Of a stretch of DNA of 64,000 bases, positions 6,466-14,968 are shown piece by piece (position 1 is the first letter of the stretch; every line of letters begins with the position of its first letter). The DNA comes from Micavibrio_A sp964539025 (GTDB taxonomy: Bacteria; Pseudomonadota; Alphaproteobacteria; Micavibrionales; Micavibrionaceae): positions 186,001 through 250,000 of the forward strand of contig CAZIFA010000002.1 in the NCBI GenBank assembly GCA_964539025.1, given 5' to 3'. Position numbers and translations under genes: made by a program. The notes under the pieces were generated by a model. It saw only the letters and a list, made by a program, of their open reading frames with translations, did no database searches and had not been told where the DNA came from.

Positions 6466-8760
6466 ATGAAACCCGCCCCGCAAAAACCATCCTTGTTCTC
6501 CAGCCTGCTCGGCCCCCTCACCGGCGCGGATCAACTGGTCATCGAAAAGGCGCGGCTTGAGGCATTTTTGAACGCGTTCCCCGGCGAATATTGCGGCTTC
6601 CATGAGGACGGTTCCGTCGTCTACAGTGATGGATTCTGCGCCCTTTTGGGCCTTGCCGGAATCAAAGAAATCGAGGACGTGCAATCGGTTCTGGAGACGG
6701 GCGATTCATCGGCGCTCGAAGGCCAGTATATCAAGCTGGAACAAGAGGCTAAGCCTTTCTCGATCAAGGTTCATCTGGAGGGCAAAAAGAAAACTTTGCG
6801 CCTGCGCGGCGCGGCGGGTTCGGCCATCAACGGGCGCGATAAATTCAAGATACTCTGGGCCGAAGATATTTCCGAAGAAGACGATGCGCAGGTCACGTTG
6901 AAACGCGGTCGCGAGGCGGCGGAAAAACAGCTCGGCACGATGGAAAGCAGCCTCGATATGCTGGCAAACCCCGTCTGGCTGCGCGATGGCACGGGCGATT
7001 TGATTTGGGTCAACCGCGCCTACGCCGCGATGCTCGGCACCGAACAGGCGCAAATCCGCCAGACACAACCCGAAATCGTCATCAGCCAGAAAGAACAGGG
7101 CCGTGCGCCCCGCGATATGGCCCGCGACGCGTTGTCCGAAGGCAAGCCACAAACCACAAAAACACACGTCATCGTTGGTGGAAAACGGCGCTGGATGGAG
7201 TTGACAGAAACGCCGTTGCCCGGCACGCACCAGACGCTTGGGCTCGCGCGCGATCTCACGCGCGAAGAGGAAATTCAGACCGAACTTGATCGACACAAGG
7301 CCGCGAATAAAAGCCTTCTGGAACAACTGCGTAGCGCCATCGCGATTTTTTCAGCCGATCAGGGGCTAGAGTTTTTCAACACCGCCTTTGCCACGCAATG
7401 GGGGCTGGAAGAGCAATGGCTAAACGCGCGGCCAAAGCTCGGCGATATTCTTGAAAAACTCCGCGAAAATCGCCGCCTGCCCGAACAGGCCGATTTTCGA
7501 AAATACAAACAGGGCTGGCTGGACATGTTCACGCGCCTCATAGACCCGCATGAGGACATGCTCTATTTGCCCGATGGAAGCGCGCTGAGGATGCTTGTCG
7601 TGCCGCACCCGATGGGTGGGCTCATGATGACGTTCGAGGATGTCACGAGCCGTCTGGAGCTCGAATCCAGCTACAACACGCTCATCGCCGTGCAAAAAGA
7701 AACGCTCGATAACCTCGCCGAAGGCGTGATCGTGTATGGCGGCGATGGTCGTGTAAAACTTTGGAATCCGGCCTTCGCCAAGCTGTGGGATCTTAATCCC
7801 GAAGAACTCGAAGGTGAGCCGCATATCAACAAAATTGTAGACCGCGCTGCCGGGTTTTTTGTTCCCGAAGACTGGCAGAGCCAGCGCAGAAATTTAGTGG
7901 CACATGGACTGGATCGCGCCGCGCGTGAGGGACAATTGACGCGTACGGATGGCGTACATGTGGCCTTCACCACCATGCCTTTGCCCGATGGCGGCGTGAT
8001 GGTTTCTTACGCCGATGTGACCGATACAACCCGCGTCCAGAATGCGTTACGCGATAAAAACGCGGCGCTCGAAGCAGCCGAACAATTGAAGACCGACTTC
8101 CTCGCGAACGTGTCTTACCAGCTACGTACACCTTTGAACGCTATCATGGGTTTCGCCGAAATTCTCGATCACCAATATTTCGGTCCGTTGAACGACCGGC
8201 AAAAGGAATATACATCCGGCATTAACGAATCCGGCCAGCAGTTGATTCACTTGATCGATGACATTCTCGACCTTTCGACCATCGAGGCCGGATACATGGA
8301 ATTGAAAAAAGAATCGGTCAATGTGCAAGAGCTTTTGACCGGGCTGCATGGTCTGACGACGGAATGGGCGCGGCAGCATAAATTAACAGTTGAATTATCC
8401 TGTCCCCAAAATACAGGCAATGTTCAAGCCGATGAGCGTCGCTTGAAACAGGCATTGCTGAATTTGATCCGCAACGCGATCAATTTCACGCCCGAAGGCG
8501 GAAAAATCAAAATATCTGCCGCTAAAAACGGGGACAGTATAAATATATCTATTTCTGACACAGGAATTGGCATTCCGCAGGCGGACATGGAACGAATCTT
8601 CCAGCCCTTCGAGCGCGTGCCGACCGGGCGGAGCAATACGGGGAATGCAGGCGCCGGCCTTGGTCTGACATTGGTGAAAAACATAGTCGAACTTCACGGC
8701 GGAACGATTGAAATTACCAGCATTGAGGGCAAAGGTACGACAGCGACCGTAAAAATATAG
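6466..8760 (+). CDS. divL: DivL-type tyrosine 'histidine kinase' homologue
   Basis: The 764-aa protein has N-terminal PAS-like sensor regions, a DHp helix pair and an ATPase domain. The H-box reads FLANVSYQLRTPLNAI: the phospho-acceptor His is replaced by Tyr551, almost the same position as the Tyr of Caulobacter DivL (about 550 in a 769-aa protein). The ATPase motifs are intact: N-box LNLIRNAINFTP, G1 ISDTGIGIP, G2 GAGLGLTLVKNIV. In Caulobacter DivL senses DivK~P and controls CckA and so CtrA; that role is inferred here. The neighbourhood (ahcY, tsaE, addAB) supports orthology. A repeated box precedes it and a hairpin follows. No SD is obvious. Confidence 0.88.
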   Translation: MKPAPQKPSLFSSLLGPLTGADQLVIEKARLEAFLNAFPGEYCGFHEDGSVVYSDGFCALLGLAGIKEIEDVQSVLETGDSSALEGQYIKLEQEAKPFSIKVHLEGKKKTLRLRGAAGSAINGRDKFKILWAEDISEEDDAQVTLKRGREAAEKQLGTMESSLDMLANPVWLRDGTGDLIWVNRAYAAMLGTEQAQIRQTQPEIVISQKEQGRAPRDMARDALSEGKPQTTKTHVIVGGKRRWMELTETPLPGTHQTLGLARDLTREEEIQTELDRHKAANKSLLEQLRSAIAIFSADQGLEFFNTAFATQWGLEEQWLNARPKLGDILEKLRENRRLPEQADFRKYKQGWLDMFTRLIDPHEDMLYLPDGSALRMLVVPHPMGGLMMTFEDVTSRLELESSYNTLIAVQKETLDNLAEGVIVYGGDGRVKLWNPAFAKLWDLNPEELEGEPHINKIVDRAAGFFVPEDWQSQRRNLVAHGLDRAAREGQLTRTDGVHVAFTTMPLPDGGVMVSYADVTDTTRVQNALRDKNAALEAAEQLKTDFLANVSYQLRTPLNAIMGFAEILDHQYFGPLNDRQKEYTSGINESGQQLIHLIDDILDLSTIEAGYMELKKESVNVQELLTGLHGLTTEWARQHKLTVELSCPQNTGNVQADERRLKQALLNLIRNAINFTPEGGKIKISAAKNGDSINISISDTGIGIPQADMERIFQPFERVPTGRSNTGNAGAGLGLTLVKNIVELHGGTIEITSIEGKGTTATVKI

Positions 8761-8778
8761 AGAAATAGCAATTTCTCT
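8759..8778. terminator. Hairpin at the divL 3' end
   Basis: AGAGAAAT-agca-ATTTCTCT, a perfect 8-bp stem starting in the divL stop codon. It lacks a T-run, so it may protect the 3' end rather than terminate. Confidence 0.45.
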
Positions 8779-8802
8779 AGCTTACGCTACTTCAAATATT
8801 TA

Positions 8803-8831
8803 TTGACGTACATTTACAGAATACATATATT
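8803..8831 (+). promoter_or_regulatory. Promoter of the 150-aa gene
   Basis: TTGACG (8803-8808), a 17-base spacer and TATATT (8826-8831). A start site about 7 bases later would fall on or next to the ATG at 8839, implying a leaderless message. Confidence 0.5.
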
Positions 8832-8838
8832 TCCGCGC

Positions 8839-9291
8839 ATGCCCATTACAGTTTTCAATGAAGCGGCGAACGCGCAGCAACCCATTCTCCTTAAACGCGA
8901 AATGGCAGAAGCCGATGTTAATTTCGGTGTTCCCGAGGGTCAAAAATATGGCATCCAGCCTTGGCAAGCTGCACTAAGACCAAACTTTACTTGCCAGGTG
9001 CCAGACATAAATGATGATGCGAGAAGAGAGCTTGCCGAATTTCTCAATTCAAACACCGAAGGACCTTTCTACGTTGGAAAAGGAAATGGTTATTATACCG
9101 AATTTCTTCACCTGACCTTCTTGAAACAAACTGACGTCGATAAATTTGCGCGCAAATATCCAGACAATTATTGGAAATTTTCAGCAGGGGCGTATGCAGG
9201 AAATCAGGAAACTCTTGGCCTTTGGCACCGATGCCGTCGTCCTTTCGCCGATTCTGTAGTTCAAAAATACGCAACCCGGGAACTCGTATAG
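8839..9291 (+). CDS. Hypothetical protein (150 aa)
   Basis: The product begins MPITVFNEAANAQQ. No ribosome-binding site is visible and the promoter abuts the ATG, so leaderless translation is likely; the TTG at 8803 is rejected because it is the -35 box. The protein is soluble with aromatic segments (GNGYYTEFLHLTFL, KYPDNYWKFSAGAYAG). It is convergent with the exported protein gene, whose stop is 5 bases away. No family recognised. Confidence 0.6.
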   Translation: MPITVFNEAANAQQPILLKREMAEADVNFGVPEGQKYGIQPWQAALRPNFTCQVPDINDDARRELAEFLNSNTEGPFYVGKGNGYYTEFLHLTFLKQTDVDKFARKYPDNYWKFSAGAYAGNQETLGLWHRCRRPFADSVVQKYATRELV

Positions 9292-9295
9292 ACCC

Positions 9296-9706
9296 TTAGG
9301 AGCAAGTGGCCGAAAGCTTACGATAGCTTCCCGGCTGCGGCGTGGCATCAAGGAAGATTTCATGATTCAGTTTCGTCTTACATTCGAACAACGGCATAAC
9401 CGTGCGAAGCACAAGCCTGATGCGCCGCCCTTCGTAAAACGGCCCGGCAGCGCAAACCTGGCGCTTATCTCCCGCTTTTAACCTGAAATTCTCGCTATGG
9501 GTGATCGTTTCTCCGCTCGGCAGCGTCTGGGATGCCAACTCGATCGTGCCTAAAATCGCCTGATCGGACCGATTGGTCATATATGTGCAAATGGGTTTGG
9601 CAATAACCTCACCCTCCATGCCTTCAGTCACCGTCGGCAACGCGGGCTGTGCAAAGGCGGGCAGAGCAGAGAAAATCAGGAAAAAAGCAAGAAGCGCGTG
9701 TTTCAT
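9296..9706 (-). CDS. Exported hypothetical protein (136 aa)
   Basis: A typical signal peptide (MKHALLAFFLIFSALPAFAQ, cleavage after AFA) is followed by about 116 mature residues with four cysteines (in PICTYM, RQVCAAG, LFECKT and the terminal TCS), compatible with two periplasmic disulfides. It contains SGETITHSENFRLKAGD and RRIRLVLRTVMP, suggesting a small beta-rich domain. Function unknown. It lies downstream of the reductase gene on the same strand. Confidence 0.75.
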   Translation of the reverse strand: MKHALLAFFLIFSALPAFAQPALPTVTEGMEGEVIAKPICTYMTNRSDQAILGTIELASQTLPSGETITHSENFRLKAGDKRQVCAAGPFYEGRRIRLVLRTVMPLFECKTKLNHEIFLDATPQPGSYRKLSATCS

Positions 9707-9760
9707 ACGTCAAGTATACAGCGCGAGGAATGATTTAGGAATCCATTGCCTACGTAAAAA

Positions 9761-10780
9761 TTACGCCGCGCCGGGCAGTCCCTTGGTCGTCGAATATTCA
9801 AAGTGGAGTTCTTTATCGGGGAAGATTTGATGATGGATGGCGTGGGCGGCGAGCGCGGCCTCATTAAACCCGGTCAGGATCAGTTTGAGTTTTTTCTCAT
9901 AGCCAGCAATGTCGCCAATAGCATATATTCCGGCGACGTTCGTCTGGCACGTGCCCGCATTTACGCTGATTTGGCTTTTATCCAGCGTCAGATTCCACTC
10001 CGCAATCGGGCCGAGTTCCGCCGCCAACCCATAGAACGGCAACAGCACATCGGCGGGCAGGATTTTTTCCACGCCGTTGTCATCTTGAACAATGACGGCT
10101 TCTAATTTTTTACCCTGTCCCTGTAATTGCTTTAGCTGATACGGGACAACAAGCTTGATTTTACCGGCCTTCGCCAGATATTCCATCTGCCGTACGCTTT
10201 CGGGGGCAGCGCGGAATTTATCGCGGCGGTGAACCACGGACAATTCACTTGCAATCGGTGCAAGCGACAACGCCCAGTCAACAGCGGAATCGCCGCCGCC
10301 AGCGATGACGATTTTTTTGCCTTTAAAATCATCCTTGCGGCGAACCATGTACTGCACGCCCGTACCTTCGAATTCTTCAATATTATCAAGGGGCGGGCGA
10401 TTAGGCCCAAACGCACCTGCACCAGCGGCGATAATGATGGCGGACGCCACGGCCTGTGTGCCTTTGGACGTTTTAATATGCCATAAGCTACTTTCTTTGC
10501 TTAAAGACACAACCTGTTGATCGAGGTGATAACTGGCGCCAAACGGTGCGGCCTGCTTCTCCAGATTGTGAATAAGATCACCCGCCAGAATGGTGGGCGC
10601 GGCCGGAATGTCGTAGATCGGTTTTTCGGGGTACAGGGCCGTACACTGACCGCCGATTTCGGGCAAGGAATCAAACACCGCGCATTTAAGGCCGAGCATG
10701 CCGCATTCAAACACGGCGAACAGGCCCGCCGGGCCAGCGCCGATGATGATTACATCCGTTTTGATCGGTTCGTGCGTCAT
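9761..10780 (-). CDS. Ferredoxin/flavodoxin-NADP reductase, thioredoxin-reductase-like
   Basis: This 339-aa FAD/NAD(P) oxidoreductase begins MTHEPIKTDVIIIGAGPAG, with an FAD-binding GxGxxG. It has IGGQCTALYPEKPIYDIP, a second nucleotide-binding motif IAGGGDSAVDWAL and a C-terminal FAD motif GIYAIGDIAG. It lacks the CxxC of thioredoxin reductase, matching the YumC/TrxR-like ferredoxin-NADP reductase family (EC 1.18.1.2). It would supply electrons between NADPH and ferredoxin or flavodoxin. The start at 10780 is preferred to 10912, which adds 44 basic, non-homologous residues. It is divergent from tsaE. Confidence 0.88.
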   Translation of the reverse strand: MTHEPIKTDVIIIGAGPAGLFAVFECGMLGLKCAVFDSLPEIGGQCTALYPEKPIYDIPAAPTILAGDLIHNLEKQAAPFGASYHLDQQVVSLSKESSLWHIKTSKGTQAVASAIIIAAGAGAFGPNRPPLDNIEEFEGTGVQYMVRRKDDFKGKKIVIAGGGDSAVDWALSLAPIASELSVVHRRDKFRAAPESVRQMEYLAKAGKIKLVVPYQLKQLQGQGKKLEAVIVQDDNGVEKILPADVLLPFYGLAAELGPIAEWNLTLDKSQISVNAGTCQTNVAGIYAIGDIAGYEKKLKLILTGFNEAALAAHAIHHQIFPDKELHFEYSTTKGLPGAA

Positions 10781-10897
10781 GATCACGGATATATGCACTT
10801 TTTGGATGCTTCTACAAGATTTACGCTTCGCGTATGGCGTCCATGGACAACCGCAAAATCCCGCGTGATTCCGCGCCTCGATGCGGTATAAAGATTC

Positions 10898-11314
10898 ATG
10901 CCCATCCACCAAACGACATCCGAAGACGACACGTTGAGCCTAGCCGCCAGAATTGCGGCCTCGGCGCGGCCCCGTGACGTGTTCCTGCTGCAAGGTCCAC
11001 TGGGTGCGGGCAAGAGCGTTTTCGCGCGCGGCTTCATCAGAGCGCTATGCGGAGCCGACACCGAAGTTCCGAGCCCGACCTTCACCCTCCTCCAGACCTA
11101 TGACGGGCCGGGCGCCTCGATCTATCATTTCGATCTCTACCGTTTAAAAGACCCCGATGAGATTTTCGAGATCGGCTGGGAGGAAGCGCGCAGCGATGGC
11201 ATCGCGCTCGTCGAATGGCCGGAACGGCTCGGCCCGCACAAGCCAAAAAAGGCGCGCACAATCCGCATAGAACCCGGCGCGGGCGATTCACGAAGGATCA
11301 TGATCGATGAGTAG
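10898..11314 (+). CDS. tsaE: tRNA t6A biosynthesis ATPase TsaE
   Basis: TsaE is the P-loop ATPase that turns over the TsaB-TsaD complex making N6-threonylcarbamoyladenosine at A37 of ANN-decoding tRNAs. The 138-aa sequence has Walker A GPLGAGKS (33-40), PSPTFTLLQTYDG, YHFDLYRL and LVEWPERL, all hallmarks. Its stop overlaps the start of murU by 8 bases, so the two are probably translated together. The kinase gene amgK, often found between them in alphaproteobacteria, is absent. Confidence 0.95.
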   Translation: MPIHQTTSEDDTLSLAARIAASARPRDVFLLQGPLGAGKSVFARGFIRALCGADTEVPSPTFTLLQTYDGPGASIYHFDLYRLKDPDEIFEIGWEEARSDGIALVEWPERLGPHKPKKARTIRIEPGAGDSRRIMIDE

Positions 11315-12026
11315 CACCCCCGACAAAGCCTTCATCCTCGCCGCCGGAAAAGGCACGCGCCTTCGCCCCTACACCGACACGATGCCCAAACCTATGGTGG
11401 AGATTGCAGGACGCAGCATTATCAAGCGCACGATTGAAAAATTGAAAGATGTCGGCGTAAAACAGATCGTCATCAATCTGCATCACCTTGGCGATACTCT
11501 GGCCCAACATTTAGACGATATTCGCGAGCCGAATTTAATTTTCTCACGCGAGACGGAATTGCTCGAAACCGGTGGCGGCTTAAAAAAAGGATTGGCGCAT
11601 TTCAACAACGAGCCTTTCTACATCATCAACGGCGATGCGCTGTGGGATGACGGAAAAATTCCGGCGTTACAAGCACTGGCGGATCGCTGGGATGAGTCAA
11701 AGATGGATATCTTGCTACTACTGCAACCTGTATCCGCCATGCAGTTCGGCGAGGCTGTTGGCGATTATAAACTTGCAAAAGATGGCCGCGCCACACGCGC
11801 CAAAAACAAGGATGGCGATTACATGTTCGCCGGAATCCGTATCGCGTATCCCCGCATCTTCGAAGGATCACCCGATGGCACGTTTTCGTTTCTGGAATTG
11901 ATGGACAAGGCCGAACGTGAAAACAAGCTTTATGCAGTAGCGCACGATAGCAACTGGTATCACATCAGCACGCCCGAGGATTTAGAGACTGTGGATGCGT
12001 TGTTCAAAAAGCGCGGGGGCGGATGA
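11307..12026 (+). CDS. murU: MurNAc-1-phosphate uridylyltransferase-like nucleotidyltransferase
   Basis: Sugar-nucleotide pyrophosphorylase fold: FILAAGKGTRLRPYT (9-23) with MPKPMVEI is the nucleotide-binding signature, and INGDALWDD the metal-binding part. At 239 aa it matches MurU, which makes UDP-MurNAc from MurNAc-1-P in peptidoglycan recycling. It overlaps tsaE by 8 bases and addB by the ATGA tetranucleotide. Its usual partner, the MurNAc/GlcNAc kinase AmgK, is not in this window, so substrate specificity rests on family and context. It could be another NDP-sugar transferase. Confidence 0.8.
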   Translation: MSSTPDKAFILAAGKGTRLRPYTDTMPKPMVEIAGRSIIKRTIEKLKDVGVKQIVINLHHLGDTLAQHLDDIREPNLIFSRETELLETGGGLKKGLAHFNNEPFYIINGDALWDDGKIPALQALADRWDESKMDILLLLQPVSAMQFGEAVGDYKLAKDGRATRAKNKDGDYMFAGIRIAYPRIFEGSPDGTFSFLELMDKAERENKLYAVAHDSNWYHISTPEDLETVDALFKKRGGG

Positions 12027-14968
12027 AAAGCTGCGTCTACACAATCCCGGCCGGATTGTCGTTCGTCGAATCTCTGGCGCAAGGAATTTTAGATAAAGCG
12101 GGCGACGATCCGCTCACGCTCGCCCGCATGCAGATTTTGCTACCCACGCGCCGCGCCTGCCGGTCTTTACGCGAGGCGTTTTTAAAACTCAGCAAGGGCA
12201 AGCCTTTGTTGCTCCCCCGCATGAACCCGATCGGCGATGTCGATGAGGAAGAACTCTCACTCACGCTAGCGGGGATGGAAGAAGAACTGGCGTTACCCCC
12301 CGCGATTGCGCCGCTGCGCCGGAAATTCTTGCTGATGAAACTGATCGGCAAGCTCGGCCTCGACCGCGGCATCGAGCAGGACATGATGCTGACCAATGCG
12401 CTGGGCCGTCTGATGGATCAGGTTTATACCGAAGACCTCGATCTGGCCAACCTGCCTTCCATCGTCGATCGCGCGGATTTCGCCGCGCATTGGCAGGTCA
12501 GTCTCGATTTTCTGGAGATTTTGAGCAAGCACTGGCCGTTGATTTTGGCCGAACACGGCGCCATCGATTCCGCCGACCGCCGCAACCGTCTTTTGAAAAA
12601 ACTAGCCGCGCATTGGCAAAAAAATCCGCCGAGCCATCCGATCATCGCCGCCGGATCGACCGGATCGATTCCCGCGACCGCGATGCTGCTAAAGACCATC
12701 GCGAACCTGCCCGACGGCTGCATCGTTCTGCCCGGCCTCGATCAGGGGATGGATGAGGAAAGCTGGGCCGCGATGGATGACACGCACCCACAAGCGACAT
12801 TACGCCACCTACTGCAGACACTCGATGTAAACCGTGCGGATATTGAGCTTTGGGAGAACACAAAAGATCGCGAGAAAATTCGAGCGTTATCCACCGAAAT
12901 CATGCGCCCTGCCGATACGGCGGAAGAATGGCAGACGATCAAATCGCGCCTGAAAATTACGCCCTCCGATTTGGCCATCGAACGGTACGATTGCGCCAAC
13001 CCGCAGGAAGAGGCTTTGGTCATTGCGCTTTCTTTGCGCGGCGTGCTGCAAGATAAAGAAAAGACCGCCGCGCTTGTTACGCCGGACAGACGATTGGCAC
13101 GGCGCGTTGCCATGGCCTGCCGCCGCTGGGGGATCGAGATCGACGATTCCGCAGGTCAGCCTCTCCCTGAAACGCGTGTCGGCGTTTATTTGCGGCTTTG
13201 CATGGAAGCCGTGTGTGATGAGATGAAGCCAGTCGCGCTTTTGAATTTTTGCAAACACACGTTATGCCTTCCCTCCCGGTACAATGACTGGCGCGGCTCG
13301 GTTCGCGCGCTGGACTGTACGATCTTTCGCGGGCCTGCCTTTCAGGGCGGGCTTTCCGCCTATGAGCCCAAACTCACCGACCGCGAGCAAAGGGGGCGTC
13401 CGATCAAACATCTGCGCCACACGCTGGATTTTATCGCCCGTGCGTTTTCGCCTTTGCTCGATCTGGCAAAGCGCGATGAAAAGATTCCGTTTTCACAATG
13501 GTGTGAAGCACATCTGCGCGTGGCTGAATTCTTCGCAGCCCCCGATATTCTCTGGGCCGGGCAGGATGGCGAGGCGGCGACATCGTTCTTTTCCGATCTG
13601 CGCGATCAATCCAACCTTCTGCCATCCGTTACGGCAGATGAATATCTGGCCATCCTGACACAAGCGATGCGTAGCATTGCCGTACGCCCGGCCTACGGCC
13701 TGCATCCGCGCCTGATGATTTTGGGACAGCTTGAAGCGCGTCTTGTCGAGGCCGATGTGATGATCCTTTCGGGCCTTAATGAAAAAACATGGCCGCCAGA
13801 CCCGGGTATCGATCCGTGGATGTCGCGGCCTATGAGAAAACGTTTTGGTCTGCCGCCGCTGGAACGTGCGATTGGATTATCCGCCCACGATTTCGTGCAG
13901 AGCCTTTGCGCAGAGCGTGTCATACTCACCCGTGCCTTGCGCGTCGATGGTACGCCAACCGTTCCTTCGCGCTGGTTGCAACGGATGGACACGGTGCTAC
14001 AGGCCTGTGGCCTCGATCCTGAAATCCTGCGCAGCCATGACACGCTCACCATGGCAAGGCAGATGGATCACACAGATGATTACAAGCCGTGGGAACGCCC
14101 CGCGCCGCGGCCGCCCGTTTCGGCGCGGCCAAGGCAGCTTTCAGTCACAAGAATCGAAACATGGATGAGCGATCCTTATTCGATTTATGCCCGCTCGATC
14201 CTCGACCTCAAACCGCTCGATCCGCTCGAACAATCGCTCGATGCCGCGATGCGCGGCACGCTGATCCACAAGGTACTGGACCGTTTTGCCAATGCCTGCC
14301 CCGGCGAATTACCGCCTGACGCCCAAGATATTTTCATGAATATCGCCAGCGAAGAACTGGACGCGCTTTCGCTCGAACAGGATGTCAAAAATTTCTGGCA
14401 ACCGCGCTTGGCCAAAATCGCCGCATGGCTGATCGCATCAGAGAATTCATGGCGTCAAACCTTGTGGCCCGCCAAGCTCGAAGCACAGGGCCAGATGCAA
14501 TTTGATGGTAAGGCCGGACCCTTCACCCTCACCGCCCGCGCCGACCGGATCGATCAATCGCTCGATGGAACAACGGGTGCAATCATCGATTACAAATCCG
14601 GCGGAACATTCTCGCTCACCGGCATGAAAAACGGGCAATATCCGCAATTGCCGCTTGAGGCGTTGATCTTGGAAGAAGGCGGGTTCGAAGGCGTCAAGAA
14701 ACTCAATATTGCCAATCTTTCGTATTGGGTTGTCAGTGGTGGCAAGCAAGGTGGCGAGATCAAATCGATGACAAAACCCGCCGATCTTTCCGTGGCCAAG
14801 GCCAATGCGCGGCAAGGATTGCAGGATTTGGTCGATACATTCGATCGCGAAGAAACGCCGTATTATTCCCTTCCGCGCCCGGAGAAGGCGCCACGCTTCA
14901 ACGATTACAAACATCTGGCGCGCGTGCTCGAATGGGCCGCGCTCGATGATCAGGAGGACGCGGCATGA
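12023..14968 (+). CDS. addB: Double-strand break repair protein AddB
   Basis: Alphaproteobacterial AddB, 981 aa, is the partner of AddA in the helicase-nuclease that resects double-strand breaks for RecA. The N-terminal region has PTRRACRSLREAFLKL, a degenerate helicase-like domain. The C-terminal RecB-family nuclease is seen around residues 750-870: GTLIHKVLDRFAN, then ARADRIDQSLDGTTG and IIDYKSGG with the catalytic D...DYK set. Start and stop both overlap neighbours by 4 bases (ATGA), showing tight coupling within murU-addB-addA. Confidence 0.95.
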   Translation: MKSCVYTIPAGLSFVESLAQGILDKAGDDPLTLARMQILLPTRRACRSLREAFLKLSKGKPLLLPRMNPIGDVDEEELSLTLAGMEEELALPPAIAPLRRKFLLMKLIGKLGLDRGIEQDMMLTNALGRLMDQVYTEDLDLANLPSIVDRADFAAHWQVSLDFLEILSKHWPLILAEHGAIDSADRRNRLLKKLAAHWQKNPPSHPIIAAGSTGSIPATAMLLKTIANLPDGCIVLPGLDQGMDEESWAAMDDTHPQATLRHLLQTLDVNRADIELWENTKDREKIRALSTEIMRPADTAEEWQTIKSRLKITPSDLAIERYDCANPQEEALVIALSLRGVLQDKEKTAALVTPDRRLARRVAMACRRWGIEIDDSAGQPLPETRVGVYLRLCMEAVCDEMKPVALLNFCKHTLCLPSRYNDWRGSVRALDCTIFRGPAFQGGLSAYEPKLTDREQRGRPIKHLRHTLDFIARAFSPLLDLAKRDEKIPFSQWCEAHLRVAEFFAAPDILWAGQDGEAATSFFSDLRDQSNLLPSVTADEYLAILTQAMRSIAVRPAYGLHPRLMILGQLEARLVEADVMILSGLNEKTWPPDPGIDPWMSRPMRKRFGLPPLERAIGLSAHDFVQSLCAERVILTRALRVDGTPTVPSRWLQRMDTVLQACGLDPEILRSHDTLTMARQMDHTDDYKPWERPAPRPPVSARPRQLSVTRIETWMSDPYSIYARSILDLKPLDPLEQSLDAAMRGTLIHKVLDRFANACPGELPPDAQDIFMNIASEELDALSLEQDVKNFWQPRLAKIAAWLIASENSWRQTLWPAKLEAQGQMQFDGKAGPFTLTARADRIDQSLDGTTGAIIDYKSGGTFSLTGMKNGQYPQLPLEALILEEGGFEGVKKLNIANLSYWVVSGGKQGGEIKSMTKPADLSVAKANARQGLQDLVDTFDREETPYYSLPRPEKAPRFNDYKHLARVLEWAALDDQEDAA

